Counted from the first letter of the stretch, positions 44,839 to 56,903 are shown. The stretch: DNA of 64,000 bases from Owenia fusiformis (GCA_903813345.2 CAIIXF020000213.1:39001-103000), one strand, 5' to 3'. Translations and numbers: made by a program. Notes: generated from the sequence alone by a model not told the origin.

Positions 44839-45452
44839 ATGCACCAAGAAATTAGACACTTTTTGACAAGTATTTTTTCGATAACTGATGAAAATTCGTA
44901 CAAAGTAGCCCAAGAGTATCATTAGAAAGGTATAAAAATATGAAAAAGATCAAGTAAATGTTATGTGAGTACTTAGAATTAGATGAACCAAGTTCTTCTG
45001 CTAGTGCTATGAATATGTAAGAGATGGGTCTTATAGTATGTGTATATTTTTGAATTATAGACTGTATTTCAAAATAACCAATATCAATGTAAAAGTCACG
45101 TATTAATCCATTTCCAAGTATTTATTCTAACAATATCACCTCCAATTAATTTTGAGAATCAATGGATTTTGGAAATTAAGGAAGAATGAAAAAAATTAAT
45201 TAAACGTGACACACAGACAAGCTATTTTGACTGATTGACAGACGCTATCACCTGATAGCTGGTACACTATCTATACAGGTCTCATCGCACAGCTCCAGTG
45301 TGCTTTTTTGAATTTCTTAGCTTTCACAGAATGTTGATCTTGTTTTTATTTTGACTGCTTGCTAATGATATTCTATAATGATTTTCAATGAATTTGGTTT
45401 ATCAGTTGTCAAGAAAATTCTTGTCAAAAAGCAGTCAATTTTTTGGGACACA
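44839..45452. mobile_element. ~615-bp element with ~55-bp inverted ends
   Basis: GATGCACCAAGAAATTAGAC, ACTTTTTGACAAGTATTTTT and ATAACTGATGAAAATT on the left are mirrored by 45396-45452 (TTTATCAGTTGTCAAG, CTTGTCAAAAAGCAGTCAAT, TTTTGGGACACAC). No transposase frame. Confidence 0.6.
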
Positions 45453-45639
45453 CAATAGAAGGAAAGTAAGCAATGTTTTGGAGGATATGCTTCAAACTTT
45501 TTTTGTATAAATTACTCTTTCGATTCTGGTATATTGAAATGCATTGTCTTTGATGTCAATATTCTTCATATATCGTCATACAAATTGTTATTTCTGTACT
45601 CTCAGAAGAAGGATAAGATGTTAAGGGTTAATAATACTA

Positions 45640-46637
45640 GCAATCTACCTGTTGGGAGTGGCTCACCAAGGGGAACATCAGTCCCCGCATGACAGCAGCC
45701 CCCATAAAATGCTAAATACCTGTAAATTTGACCTTGCCTGATTCTTGAATTTAGGTGATCTTGTCCAAAAGACCTAAAAACGTCAAATACCTAGATATTC
45801 ACCTTGACTTTGAGATGACCTTGGCCCATAAAGATTGACTTTGACCTCGTGTAGCTTAATCATGAGTCACTAAGTCACAGTATCTTTTAAGTGCCTTGAA
45901 ACGCCAAATATTTAGATATTGACCTTGACCCATGAACAATGACCTCAGGTCACGTAATCAAGGGTTGCCAAGGGTCACAGCAGCCTCTAAGGTGCTTAAA
46001 ATGCCAAATACTTAGATATTGACCTTTAACCTTAAGATAACCTTGACCCAAAACATTGACCTTGACCTTAAGTCAACTAATTATTGGTCGCCAAGGGTTG
46101 CAGAAGCTGGCCTTAAATCATCAAATGCCTAGATATTGACCTTTGACCTAGGAAGTCAAATACCAAGATATTGACCCTTGAGCTTAGAATGACCTTGACC
46201 CATAAGGTTGATCTTTACCTCAGATCACCTAATGATTAGTCACCAAGGGTCACAGCAGTTTCAATGACTTTAAATCACCATAAACCTAAATGTTGACCTT
46301 TGAACTAGGAATGACCCTGACCTCAGCTCACCTAATTATGGGTTGCCAAGCGTCACAACAGCTCCAAAATGAATTAAAACGCCAAATTCTAAGATATTGA
46401 TCTTTGACCTTGGAATGATCTGAACCCATAATGTTGACCTTGACCTCAGATCACTTCATCATGGGTATTCAAGGGTCACAGCACAAACCAAGATCTTAAA
46501 AATCCAAATACTTAGATATTGACCTTTGACCTTGGAATGATCTTGACCTCTGAACTTCGTAGAATGCTCACTGCCCCACTTAGTATTTTGACCGAGTATA
46601 AGGGCCCAAGGTCAAACCATCTAGGAGGAGATGTCCG

Positions 46638-46695
<58 letters not shown>

Positions 46696-46745
46696 AAGAC
46701 AGACGGATCACCACGCTTTATAGTAAGAAGATGTGTGACCGAGTT
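45640..46745 (+). mobile_element. Tandem-core / ACAG-microsatellite element (pearl- or HINE-like)
   Basis: About seven diverged units of roughly 105-150 bp (AAATACTTAGATATTGACCT, TGACCTTGACC, CAAGGGTCACAGCAG) are followed by GATGTCCGGACAG, a long AGAC run and the tail CTTTATAGTAAGAAGATGTG. The core-repeat, microsatellite, short-tail order resembles bivalve pearl elements and Helentron-derived non-autonomous elements; membership in that group is inference. The truncated copy at 1-150 shares the same right end. Confidence 0.6.
46637..46704 (+). repeat. (AGAC)n microsatellite
   Basis: About 17 tetranucleotide units with one AAAG-type interruption near the right end. Confidence 0.92.
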
Positions 46746-46889
46746 GGTTTTTCATACTTCAATTATCGATAATTTTTAAGGCAATATCCTGACTCATTCC
46801 TTGACGTTTGAAGTTTCTTAACTTTTGAAATATTTGATAAAAAATAGATGTGTTTTAATGTAATCTATACATTTCTAATTTAATTTCAG

Positions 46890-46964
46890 AATGGTACAGA
46901 TGATGTTAGGAAGAAATCCCAAAGAGGTGTCAAGAAATACCCAACATTCACAAAAAAACATTAG
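46890..46964 (+). pseudogene. Possible last exon of the CFAP65-like remnant
   Basis: Follows a good acceptor (TTTAATTTCAG) and reads NGTDDVRKKSQRGVKKYPTF TKKH then TAG. Its phase is compatible with exon F, but the sequence is not one I recognise as CFAP65, and 3.1 kb of repeats separate them. Confidence 0.25.
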
Positions 46965-47232
46965 TTATTTTTTATCATAGTGGTGTATGATCCTCACTAC
47001 CAAGTGTATGGCCTCAGTATATGAGCTGACTTAGAAACTATGGAGAATCATATCTACATCCACCATCAACTTTGAATACTGACAATGAACATTTATGTTA
47101 GTTTAACATCAACAAGGTTAACATATGTTAAAAATATCAATGAATGATTTGATATTGATGAGGGTGAAAGTACTGGAATTTTTATTTAATTGACTATATT
47201 TTTTGCTGTTGCTATGGTTGCCGTAGTAAAGA
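46965..47232. other. Unassigned sequence
   Basis: Nothing recognised between the candidate exon and the palindromic element. Confidence 0.4.
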
Positions 47233-47945
47233 ATGACTGAAGGTATCGCAACAGATTTCAGACAGTCACATGTTGGATTTTAGGTAATATATTTTCTAAG
47301 GATTTGATCAAGTGCATATGTTAGGCCAATCCATTTACTCCAGGACAAGCACTTATTGAGATGATAAAATAATTTGGACTTTGAAGGGGAGGTGCAAACA
47401 CCCGACCAACTTTTTTCTGACATGTTGTCCTGATTTTCAAACCTTCCACTAAAGTTTTTAAATGTTTTATGCATCAATATGTTGTATTTGGAGACACAAA
47501 TAAACTCTTAAAAGAAAAATAGGATTCACGCAGGGTATCACTTTTCGGTGACCAAAACTAGGCTGAATACAATGGATCGCATGAGTTTTCCCTATGGGAA
47601 AATAACATAGTAAAAACTGTTTTCCACTTTATCCCAGTTGAATCCTATTTTCCTTTTAGGATATTAACTGTGTCTACAAATGCAACATATTAATGCGTAA
47701 AACATTATAAAAAAAGAGTGGAAGGGGCTAAAAATCAGGAAAATATTTTTGAAAAAAAATGTTGGTGGGGTGTTTGCACCTTCCCTGTCTTGAAGTCCAA
47801 ATTATTTTATCATGTTTATGAGTACTTTTCTTTTAGATAATGCATTGACCTAACATATGCACCTTTTTAAATTTTCAGAAAATTACCACAATCCAACATG
47901 TGACTGTCTGAAATCTGTTGCGATACCTTCTGTCATTTTTTAACC
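47233..47945. mobile_element. ~710-bp palindromic element, copy 1
   Basis: Ends ATGACTGAAGGTATCGCAAC and, inverted, GTTGCGATACCTTCTGTCAT. Arms of ~300 bp pair along their length (CAGACAGTCACATGTTGG, CATATGTTAGGCC, ATAAAATAATTTGGACTT, GGTGCAAACACCC). No coding frame. A diverged second copy is at 56213-56903. The minus-strand frame at 47280-47477 is a by-product of the arm. Confidence 0.8.
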
Positions 47946-47999
47946 TATTGTACATTTACAAATTGTAAATTTACACTGATTATGATTGAGGTGAGAACT

Positions 48000-50530
48000 C
48001 ACTTAGAGACTAGATCTTAAAGTGATTGTAGTATTTTAGTGTCATTGTAGAGTTGACCATAGGGCATACAGCAAATTGGAGGTGATTATAAATTTTCTAT
48101 ATACGTCATAGCATAGGTATTTCTCAATAGGGATATGTTATACAGCTACATATTTATGATGGTTGGCATTTTCCTTCTTCAGAAAACTATATCTACCATT
48201 GATTTGCTGTATTCCTTGTAGTGACTTTATAATTTTTATGGTTAATAAATAGGGTCATTAGTTTTTCTCTATTTTGGGAAAATGTGTCCGTCATAGAATT
48301 CCCAACTCTGTGGCGACTGTAGGTTTTCTTTGGTTGCTATACAGGCTACCTTGTAGAAGCTACAGTGTGTAAACTTTCATTGACAGAGGTGGGGAGAAGG
48401 ACTCAATTAGAGTTTGATTCTTGAGTTGACAGTAAAATTAGTTTTGCACTCTATGCAGACTGTGCTATATGAAAGCATGATGAAAGCAAGCAGTGTTGAT
48501 ATCAAGTGTGCGAGGTGTGGATATTAAGGGTCATTTTTGAATCTGAATTTGTGATATTTCACAAACTAAGGCATGTTGTGTACTCAATTATACTGGGTGG
48601 CAAAATGCTATAACTTTTTTTTTTAATTTTTGATATAAAATCATAATTTGCATACCAAATGAAACTTGAGGTTGTTATCTAGCCATGAATCATGAATTAT
48701 ACACTTTTACTTGAATAAAATATGTCACCAGCGTCTCACTTAAACATGTGGTGTGCCATGAGAAATAAGCATAATTTGCAAAATGTTCCTGAACTAATAT
48801 GACCTGATGATCGCCAAACTAATAGCCCTAATGCAAACCCAAGTGAGTATAGGGTATGGGGAGGTCTCCAGGAGATGGTATGAAGGCACCCAATCTAGAA
48901 AATTGCTAAAAGCTGGCAATTAAGACAGGTTGAAAAAAACCTAGCTAACATTTCATTGATACTGCTATATACATGTAAGCAAAGCGAATAAAACTAAAAT
49001 ATATTACAATTAGGGTGGCGGACCATTTGAACTCCCCTTTAGATTAAATATAATCCAAGTTGAAGCACTTGTTACATTATATTATTACTAAGGACCCTTG
49101 GCACTATATAACTGCAAAATTTGGGGTATGTAGGTTGGAAAATAAAAAAGTTGTAGTGTCTTGAAAAGAAAGTGGCATTTTTTTGGGCTCACCCTATATA
49201 TCCACACCTTGCACACAAGATATCCACACTGTTTGTTTTATTTAGTATAGCACAGTCTGTATAGGGTGTATTGCAATTGTAGAGATGACTGGATGTCATA
49301 CAGCAACCTTGGGTTTTGTAGGTTTTCTTCTACATTTGTCGTAACATAGATATTTCTCAATTGGGATACATTGTACAAAAACCTTAAAGACGGATTATTG
49401 TTGGTTGGTATTTCTCTACTCCAGGGAACTACGTCATCTATAGAATTTCCATATTCCTTGAGGTGGTCATATAATGTTTCATGACTGCATGTTGTACATG
49501 AGACACATGTTGTACCAGGAGAAGACTGTAGATTTTCTATGGTTGTTGGTATTTCTCTATTTTTGGGAAACTGTCTGCCATAAACTCTGTTGCGACTGTA
49601 GATTTGCTATGGTTTCCATAGAAGCTACCTTGTAAATTTATACACTAACTTTACACTGATAGTGATTGAGGAGAGGACTCAGTTAGAGACTCGATCCTGT
49701 GGTGAATTTAGAATTTCTATTGTTATTGTAAAGGTGACTGTGTGTTATTCACCAGCCTTGAGGTGACTTTAGATTTTCTATATTTGTCAAAGCATAGGTA
49801 TTTCTCAATTGGGATATGTTGTACGGCAACTTTGAAATCTATGGTAGTTATTGGCAAATCTCTACCTACAGAGAACTATGTTTGTAATAGGCTTGCCGTA
49901 TTCCTTGTTGTGACCATATAAATTATATGATTACCATTGAGGCTGTACAGTGACCTCGAGAAGATTTTCACGGTAGTTTGTATTTCTCTATTTTGGGAAA
50001 CTGTGTCCGCCATAGATTTGCCTTATACTCTGCATCAACGGTAGATGTGCTATGGTTTTCATAGAAGCTACCTTGTAAATTTACACACTGTAACTTCACA
50101 CTGATAGAGATTGAGGAGAGGACACTATTAGCGACTAGATTCTAGAATTTCTTTTTGTCATTGTAAAGGTGACCGTATTTCATACAGCAATCTTCAGGTG
50201 ACATTAGATATTCTAAATTGGCATTTCTTTACTTACAGAGAAATATGTCTGCCATGACTGTATACCTTGAGGTGATCATATTCTTTTCTATTGTTACTCT
50301 AAGGGCTGTAAATTATAGGTTGTATGATGTACAATGACCTTGAAGCAACTGTAGATTTTCTACACTGTTGTTGGTATTTTTCTACATTTGTGAAATTGTG
50401 TCCATCAATATATTTGTGTATGGTTTTTGGCAAACAGCTCATTTTAACTAAAATGTGTCCTCTATTTATAGTATGTATAATTGGGACTTCCAAGATGTGT
50501 TTTTGGAATTTCTGTAAATATATCATAGTC
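48000..50530 (+). repeat. ~440-bp tandem array, four copies, one interrupted
   Basis: Units begin near 48040, 49270, 49722 and 50155 with GTCATTGTAAAGGTGACYG..CATACAGCA, then TCAATTGGGATATGTTGTA, ACAGAGAACTATGTCTG, ATTTTGGGAAACTGTGTCC, GAAGCTACCTTGTAAATTTA and GATTGAGGAGAGGACTC. Unit 1 is followed by an inserted element (48447-49270); unit 4 is rearranged. Non-coding. Confidence 0.8.
48447..49270. mobile_element. Element inserted in the tandem array, with a nested MITE
   Basis: Outer arms: CTCTATGCAGACTGTGCTAT and AAGTGTGCGAGGTGTGGATA pair with the inverse blocks at about 49201-49268. Nested inside, 48592-49198 has ends ACTGGGTGGCAAAATGC..AACTTTTTT and AAAAAAGTTGTAG..TTTTGGGCTCACCCTAT, a different inverted-repeat pair. 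No transposase frame in either. Confidence 0.6.
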
Positions 50531-50616
50531 TAATAGATTCTTATTCAATAATATCAAGGTTGATCAACATGTCCGGATTTTCTTTTACTAATTTTCATGA
50601 GTAATAATTGCTGATA

Positions 50617-50791
50617 CAAGGGTTGGTCAAAAAGTTTCTTACCATTGTCTCTAGATTTTATAATAACAGGAGTTGGATGATCAAACTTTAACCAGAGACG
50701 GGGTAGCTAGTTAGTGTTAAAGTTTTAGCATCCAACTCCTCTTATTAAAACATCTAGAGCCAACGGTAAGGAATTTTTTGATCTACCCTTG
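50617..50791. mobile_element. 175-bp TA-flanked MITE, nearly all inverted repeat
   Basis: Ends CAAGGGTTGGTCAAAAAGTT and, inverted, AATTTTTTGATCTACCCTTG, bordered by TA (50615-50616, 50792-50793). The arms of about 75 bp share TCTAGATTTTATAATAACAG and GAGTTGGATG-type blocks around a ~20-bp centre. Confidence 0.85.
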
Positions 50792-51148
50792 TACTCAATG
50801 GATGTTCGTGTATTTTCATATTTGTCTATGTATTCTACTATAATATGCAAAAATGCATAAAAAATAATGTGAAAGTATTATACATTTTATCAATTATCTA
50901 TAATTATAATCATGGTTATTATTACATTATTATTATTGTATTAGTAAAGTAGTATCATCAAACGTACCTATCTTAAATCAATAGTGTTATTTACTAATCT
51001 AATGACAGTGTTGAAGTGCTTATGTTATCATTAACATTAGTATTTTATTTGTGTAAGGGAACATAGACAGACACATAACAAAAACAATATCTTGGAACAA
51101 AATCAAATCATAATCAAAGATGTGTCAAGCATAATGAATTGCTGTGTA
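50792..51148. other. Unassigned AT-rich sequence
   Basis: TTATTATTAT-rich stretch near 50900-50940; nothing else. Confidence 0.4.
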
Positions 51149-51565
51149 CCGGAGTTTCTCGCGAATAGGCCCATGTCCGTTTATTTGAAAGAGGGGTGTA
51201 TGGAAATATATTTTTTCTCTTTATAAAGGCCCATGGGCGTTTATTAAAAAATGGGCGAATTATTCGAGAAAAGGACTGAAATTGCAAACAATAAATACGA
51301 TGGTAATAAGTGATAACTGTTTCAAGTACAAATGATTAATAAAAATATGACAAGAGGTCACATATTGGTCAATGTTCTATACTAGTGCGTGAGTATGAAG
51401 GCCATGTGTCAACTTTACAATCGATAATATCCCTCGAAATAAACGCCCATTGGCTTTGGATAGCTATTTTCCCTCTAAATAAACGCCCACCCTCATTTTT
51501 TCCTCTTAATAAAGGCCCATGAGCGTTTATTAAAAAACTCTAGGTCTTTTCGCGAGAAACTCCGT
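51149..51565. mobile_element. 417-bp TA-flanked MITE with repeated GGCCCATGGGCGTTTAT motifs
   Basis: Ends CCGGAGTTTCTCGCGAATAG and, inverted, TTTTCGCGAGAAACTCCGT, bordered by TA. The subterminal regions carry several variants of AAAGGCCCATGAGCGTTTAT / AAATAAACGCCCAT in both orientations. No coding frame. Confidence 0.75.
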
Positions 51566-51784
51566 TACTATTGCTTCCTTTCCAATGCGTTGATTGAAAT
51601 GTCTGAATGTAGCTGTTTTAAATCAAAATAAGGGGGTACATAAGAAAATTTTAGCCTCAACTGTTTTGTATTTATCCATATTATGTGGTATATGTGCTGC
51701 AAAAATGTATAAAAACTTTATATGACTAAGTTCTGATGTTTTAACCAGAATTCTAAAAAATATGTTTCATACTTCGATAAGCCT

Positions 51785-52750
51785 AGGTACGTTACCTGTC
51801 AAATCCCCATTTAAATTGGGAGAAATTCCGATTTTTGAGTGCTCGTCCCGAATTTTATTTTCTCAAAACCAGTATTTTAAGCATCTTCATTCACAAAATT
51901 TCAGTTGTCTTTAGACCTAGTGGAAAGCGACGATGGATTTTAAGATAACAATTCTGATTTTCTTTAAACTCTTCCGTACTTTCCCAATTTTTCGTTCAAA
52001 ACTCCCACTTTGTTTATGAGACACCCTGACTTTTCTTGGAAACTCTTGATATTTCCATTTATACTCGTTTGTTGTGAGGTTTATGTTTCTTTATTTTCAC
52101 TTTTAAGATCAGTAATTTAGATTTTAAAAGTTACATAACTAGATGTATATACAGAATAGGAAATGATCATGAAATATTACATTTCTCAACATGATATTTC
52201 TAATTGAAATTATTTCTAAGTAAGAAAAGAAGCTGCAAATAGATCATTTTGCAATAAATGGATTGATCAAATTATTTTTTGTAAACCCTGATTTTTCTCC
52301 CAATTAATTCTTGCCATTCTAATTTTCTCCCAATTATTTTTTTGTAAACCCTGATTGTTCTCCCAATTAATTTTTTTGAACCCTGATTTTCTCCCGTTAA
52401 GTCTTAGCAATCCCGATTTTCTCCTGATTTTCTTATCAATCCTGATTTCCCCTGATTATTTTCGTAGACCCGATTTTTCTTAATTTTTAAGAAATCTCAA
52501 TTTTCTCCCAATTTATATATTAGTAATCCCGATTTTCTCCCGATTTTTTGGAATTGTTGATATAATTTTTGTTACCCCGATTTTTCTCCCAATATCTTTT
52601 TGAAATCCCGATTCTATCAATTTTTTTTAAAAATCCCGATTTTCAAAATGTCTCTCTTTTCACCCCGATGTTTCTTTAAAAAATCTAAAATTCTCCCAAT
52701 TTTTTAAAAAAAATACCCCAATTTTGACTTGACAGACATTGGTACGCTTT
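51785..52750. repeat. Degenerate CCCGATTTTCTCCC array with inverted ends
   Basis: Between 52270 and 52710 about fifteen loosely spaced units of AATCCCGATTTTCTCCCAAT recur at irregular 25-45-bp intervals. The flanks GGTACGTTACCTGTCAAAT (51785) and TTGACTTGACAGACATTGGTA (about 52730) are inverted, so the array probably lies within one mobile element. Confidence 0.65.
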
Positions 52751-53654
52751 GATGGAAGTTTACCCCTTTCCTTTAGGTATTAAGCAGGATTGTAATGTAA
52801 AGTTGCTATTGCTGTAAGGAATAATGGTTGTAGCGATAAGTACCGATTGTGATACTTCAATACAGTTTTTATTATGTGTTAAATATTTGTTCTGTTCTTT
52901 CTGGTGACATTTGATGTTCTCAGTCACGCCCGGTGATCCTACAAAATGAACGGAGGAGGGGGGCAGACGATTTCTGCAAAAAAGATTTTTGTGTCACCAA
53001 GGAGTGGTTACACTGCAGCAAAATAACTTAGACAACCATTCTAAATAACACCATATGAGCACTAGCTGTTATTCCCCCTCATTAAAAAATTCTTAGGATT
53101 CAGAATCTTAAACCAAAATGAAACGGAATTTCCAGATGACCTAATTTCATCTTTTAAGGATCAAACTTGACAATTTATAGTTTTTGGAATTTGAAATTTG
53201 CAATCGGTTGCTTCGATATACCTCACATGCAGGTGAAATTCCAAAACTCTAAAATGTCATACAATCTGTAGTCTTACTTCAAGACCCTTGGTTCCCCTAA
53301 TCTACACTTTTTGAATTGGAGAAGTAGATAGGGGGGGGGGGGGGTCAACAGTCTTATAGCAACCTAACCTAACCTTTATATTTCAAAATATAGGTCATTT
53401 TATTGACATGTATAAAATGACCCTTTGAAGGAAAATTCACTTTTCACATTTTTATTGCCAATCTACATAAAAACACAACAAATATACTCTCAGTAACAAG
53501 TCAAAAATGCATATCGAACTATTGAATATTGATTTTTGTGTTCATTCAGATCAATTATTCAAAAACAGTTTGCAATCGTGTCTGAAAAGAATATTGAGTT
53601 TATTAAGTTACAACACAGTGATAAAGAACAAGTGCAACATTGAAAAGCACAAAG
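52751..53654. other. Unassigned sequence with a 14-G run
   Basis: A run of 14 G lies at 53331-53344. No gene recognised. Confidence 0.5.
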
Positions 53655-55262
53655 TAAATAACACGCCTAACCATCGACAACATACAGTGACAAGATATAC
53701 CGTCGTTCACTTAAGATGTACGGTGTCACTATTAACTGATTTGAAGCGAAAACTATGATCACGCGTGATGATGTAGGTTTGATTGTGGTTTTTAAAAATT
53801 GATTTAAAGTCCCCGATAAATCGGGCTACGTATACCGCCGTGTTTACATATGGGGATTAGAAGAGTTTATTTTTTGTTTAGGTATGCAAGCTATATCAAT
53901 ATTAGGCCTTCATTCATGTACTCGTGTGCATGTAATCAGCATGCCCTTCAATATTATGTAAACCAAGCTATTCAAGTACTACATAATGTACACTATTTAT
54001 GTGTGTACTACATGGGAATACAATTCCCTGGGAAACAAAACACAAATACTTTTTATATGTTCAAAATGAGCCATTTGATTGATGCATACACTAAATAGCT
54101 TCATAAATAACATCTACAAAGTATATCTAATATTAATTTTTAATTTCAATGGTGAAACTTACTTGGTTACGATTATACGGGGAATCAACACGGAACGAAG
54201 ATTGTTCACCTTCCTGGCTTACCTCTGAAGCCTGTACCTGGTAATCTCTTTATATAGGTTAGCGAGAGTGGTGCGCCTGCCCAGTTTTAAATTTTGGCGC
54301 ACACTTTAAGGAGTACATAAAGGATTTCATGTTTGATTTCGTCTGTATTCGATTTGGAAGACATTTACCTTTCTAATTACGTTAAAAGATTTTCGAGCAG
54401 TGCTCGATTTTTTGTTTCGTTGTTAATGTACCCATGCAATTGGTCGGTTGGAAAAATGTGTTTTTTACACATTTCCTTTGATCATTTTCTCCCCTGTCGT
54501 CTAAGAGTGCCGAATATTTTTTATGAGAGTATGTTTCTCTAAACTACACAATTTAAGATTGTTGAAGGTTTTATAAATATTCATGTATTTGGTATAATTT
54601 AAAAAATAAAAAATGTATGTTGTCATATCCAATGTACGTTGTCCCTGTAATTGAAATGTAAACAATGCAATGATTTAATTTCAAAACGCATTAAGGGTTT
54701 TATGAGTAACAAGTGATGTTCAACGAACAGAGGTTCAATATAGTTCAATCAAGTTGAATAAATAAAACTGGATTGCTCCGTTTCAGTTTTAAATGAATCT
54801 GATCCCCCTGTCCCTTAGTGTTATGAAAAATACGTTGTCTACATTAGGGTTAACTGTGAATTCAGATGTGTAAGTTCAATGGGACAACGTACATCGAGAT
54901 GACAATGTACACTTATGATTTTTTTTATTATTTTAGCAAAAACGTGAATATTTATAAAATCTTCAACCGACCTTAATTATGTAACTTGGGAAACATATTC
55001 TCATAAAAATAATCGACAGGGGAAAAATGACCAAAGGAAATGTAAAAAATTAACATTTTCCAACCGATCATTGTTGGTAAGTAGATTTACAACGAAAAAA
55101 CTCGAGCACTGCCTGAAAATCTTTTCACAGAATTAGACAGGTAAATGTCCACATCATCGTTGCTTCCCATCAGTTAGAATAGTGACACCGTATATCTAAA
55201 GTGTACGACGGTATATTTTGTCACTGTACGTTATAGATGGTTAGGCGTGAATAAGTCAAAAA
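53655..55262. repeat. Large fold-back with an interrupted left arm
   Basis: 53655-53745 (ACGCCTAACCATC, ACAGTGACAAGATATACCGTCG, GTACGGTGTCACTATT) pairs inversely with 55170-55262. 54340-54640 (GACATTTACCT, AAAGATTTTCGAGCAGTGCTCGA, GGTCGGTTGGAAAA, TTATAAATATTCA, GTACGTTGTC) pairs with 54880-55160. About 580 bp at 53760-54335 are present only in the left arm, implying an insertion there (or a deletion on the right). Open frames 53507-53758 and 54333-54542 are within the arms. Confidence 0.75.
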
Positions 55263-55330
55263 TGCATATCAATTAATGTACTTTTATTGATCTGCTTTAT
55301 TAAGATCAATTGCTCATGTCCAGTTTGCAT

Positions 55331-55370
55331 AGTTGTCCAGGGATGAGTTGTCTAGGGGATGAGTTGTCCG
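55331..55370 (-). repeat. Short GGATGAGTTGTC minisatellite block
   Basis: Two to three units (GTCCAGGGATGAGTTGTCTA, GGGGATGAGTTGTCC) of the family at 43903-44614, in the orientation of that element's right arm. Confidence 0.8.
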
Positions 55371-56212
55371 TAAGTCAAATATCGATCCTTATTATTTTAC
55401 ACAGAGATGAATCACACGGGGCAACATTTGAAAACACATGAAATACATTTTAAGTAATAAAAAACACTGTATAATGCTTGAAAATGGATAATGTGACATG
55501 TATAATAGCTATAGGTTGACAAAAATGTTAGCCAAATAAATATCTATGATGGGTTAGGAATATGATGATACCTCCATATAAAGTCAATAGTGCATAGTCA
55601 TATGTTAAGTCAATACACCATTACTTCAATCCTCATTTTTTCTAATTGGAAGCCCCTGTTACCGGAAAATGTAAAATAACCCAATGTAGAGCATATACGG
55701 AGGAATATTATGCAGTACTTGGATTTTGTGGCTAACACTCGGACAACAAACTCCTTTTCTAAAGCTCTTCACTGGTGATCCGCTCGATCAGTCGATTATG
55801 CTGGTTACCGAAAAGAATTGTTTCGGTGACAAAACTATTTGTTCGCTAACATGTACATTTTCTTAAATAAATGATACTGACACATGTCTCTGATAAAAGA
55901 CAGTCACCTGGAAAATATTAAGTATTGGAAACAGTTTCGGAAACAAAAATTAAAGGACTTCAAAAACTTCCATGTGAATAATTCATTTTTTATTAGACTT
56001 GAGTCTTGACTAGAGTTTGAAATAAAGGCAAGATGAGACATGATTGTTTGATCATTTTGAAACAGAGACACTTGCCCTTTAAAAACAGTGTGTCAAAATT
56101 AAGCAAACCATAAAGGTCAAACTACTTGTTTCACGAATGATTTCAAGGCAAAGATGTGTTAATGAGAACGAAAACTACTCTATGTAACTTGAAATAATTT
56201 TCTTAAGGACCA
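55371..56212. other. Unassigned intergenic sequence
   Basis: No gene or clear repeat recognised. Confidence 0.4.
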
Positions 56213-56903
56213 CGGACGGTATCACAACAGATTTCAGTCATATGATGGATTTTTGCTATTTTCTGAGGATTTTAACAAATGCATGTGTTAGGCCATCATT
56301 AACTCCAGGACAAGTAGTCAAAGAGATGATAAAATAATTTGGACTTTAAGACGGGGAGGGTGCAAACACCCAATCAACATGTTTTTTCTATAATGTTGTC
56401 ATGATTTCCAGTCCTTTAAATATCTGTTTTTTAAAGATTTGTTGCATTAACATGTTGTGTTTTGAGACACGGTCAACATCTTTAAAGGAAAATATGATTC
56501 ATGCTGGGGTTTTGAAGATATCAATTCTGGGTGACTAAAATTAAGCTGAAAACAATATATCACATGAGTTTTCCCTATGTGAAAATAACATAAAGAATAT
56601 TGTTTTCCACTTTATCCCAATGAATCATATTTCCTTTAAATAGGTTGGCTGTCTAAAATGTGACATATTGATGCACCAAACATTGAAAAAACATGTGTGA
56701 AAAGGGCAACATTTCAGAATAATGTTTATGGGGTGTTTGCACCTTCCCTGTCTCATAGTCCAAATCATTTTATCACCTCCATGAGTGCTTGATTTGGAGC
56801 TTATGCATTGGCCTAACATATGCACCTGTTCAAATCTCCAATCGATAGCCGAAATCCAACATGACAGTTTGCAATCAGTTGTGATACCTTCCATGGTCCT
56901 TTC
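56213..56903. mobile_element. ~690-bp palindromic element, copy 2
   Basis: Ends GGACCACGGACGGTATCACA and, inverted, TTGTGATACCTTCCATGGTCC. The interior follows the 47.2-kb copy (CATGTGTTAGGCC, ACTCCAGGACAAG, GATAAAATAATTTGGACTTT, GGTGCAAACACCC, then the mirrored arm). Clearly diverged from copy 1, so independent old insertions of one family. The minus-strand frame at 56625-56924 lies in the arm. Confidence 0.8.

Noticed and set aside
52920-53350. G-quadruplex from the 14-G run at 53331
   Set aside because: A single homopolymer run with no spaced G-tracts; more likely a slippage tract or sequencing-length uncertainty.
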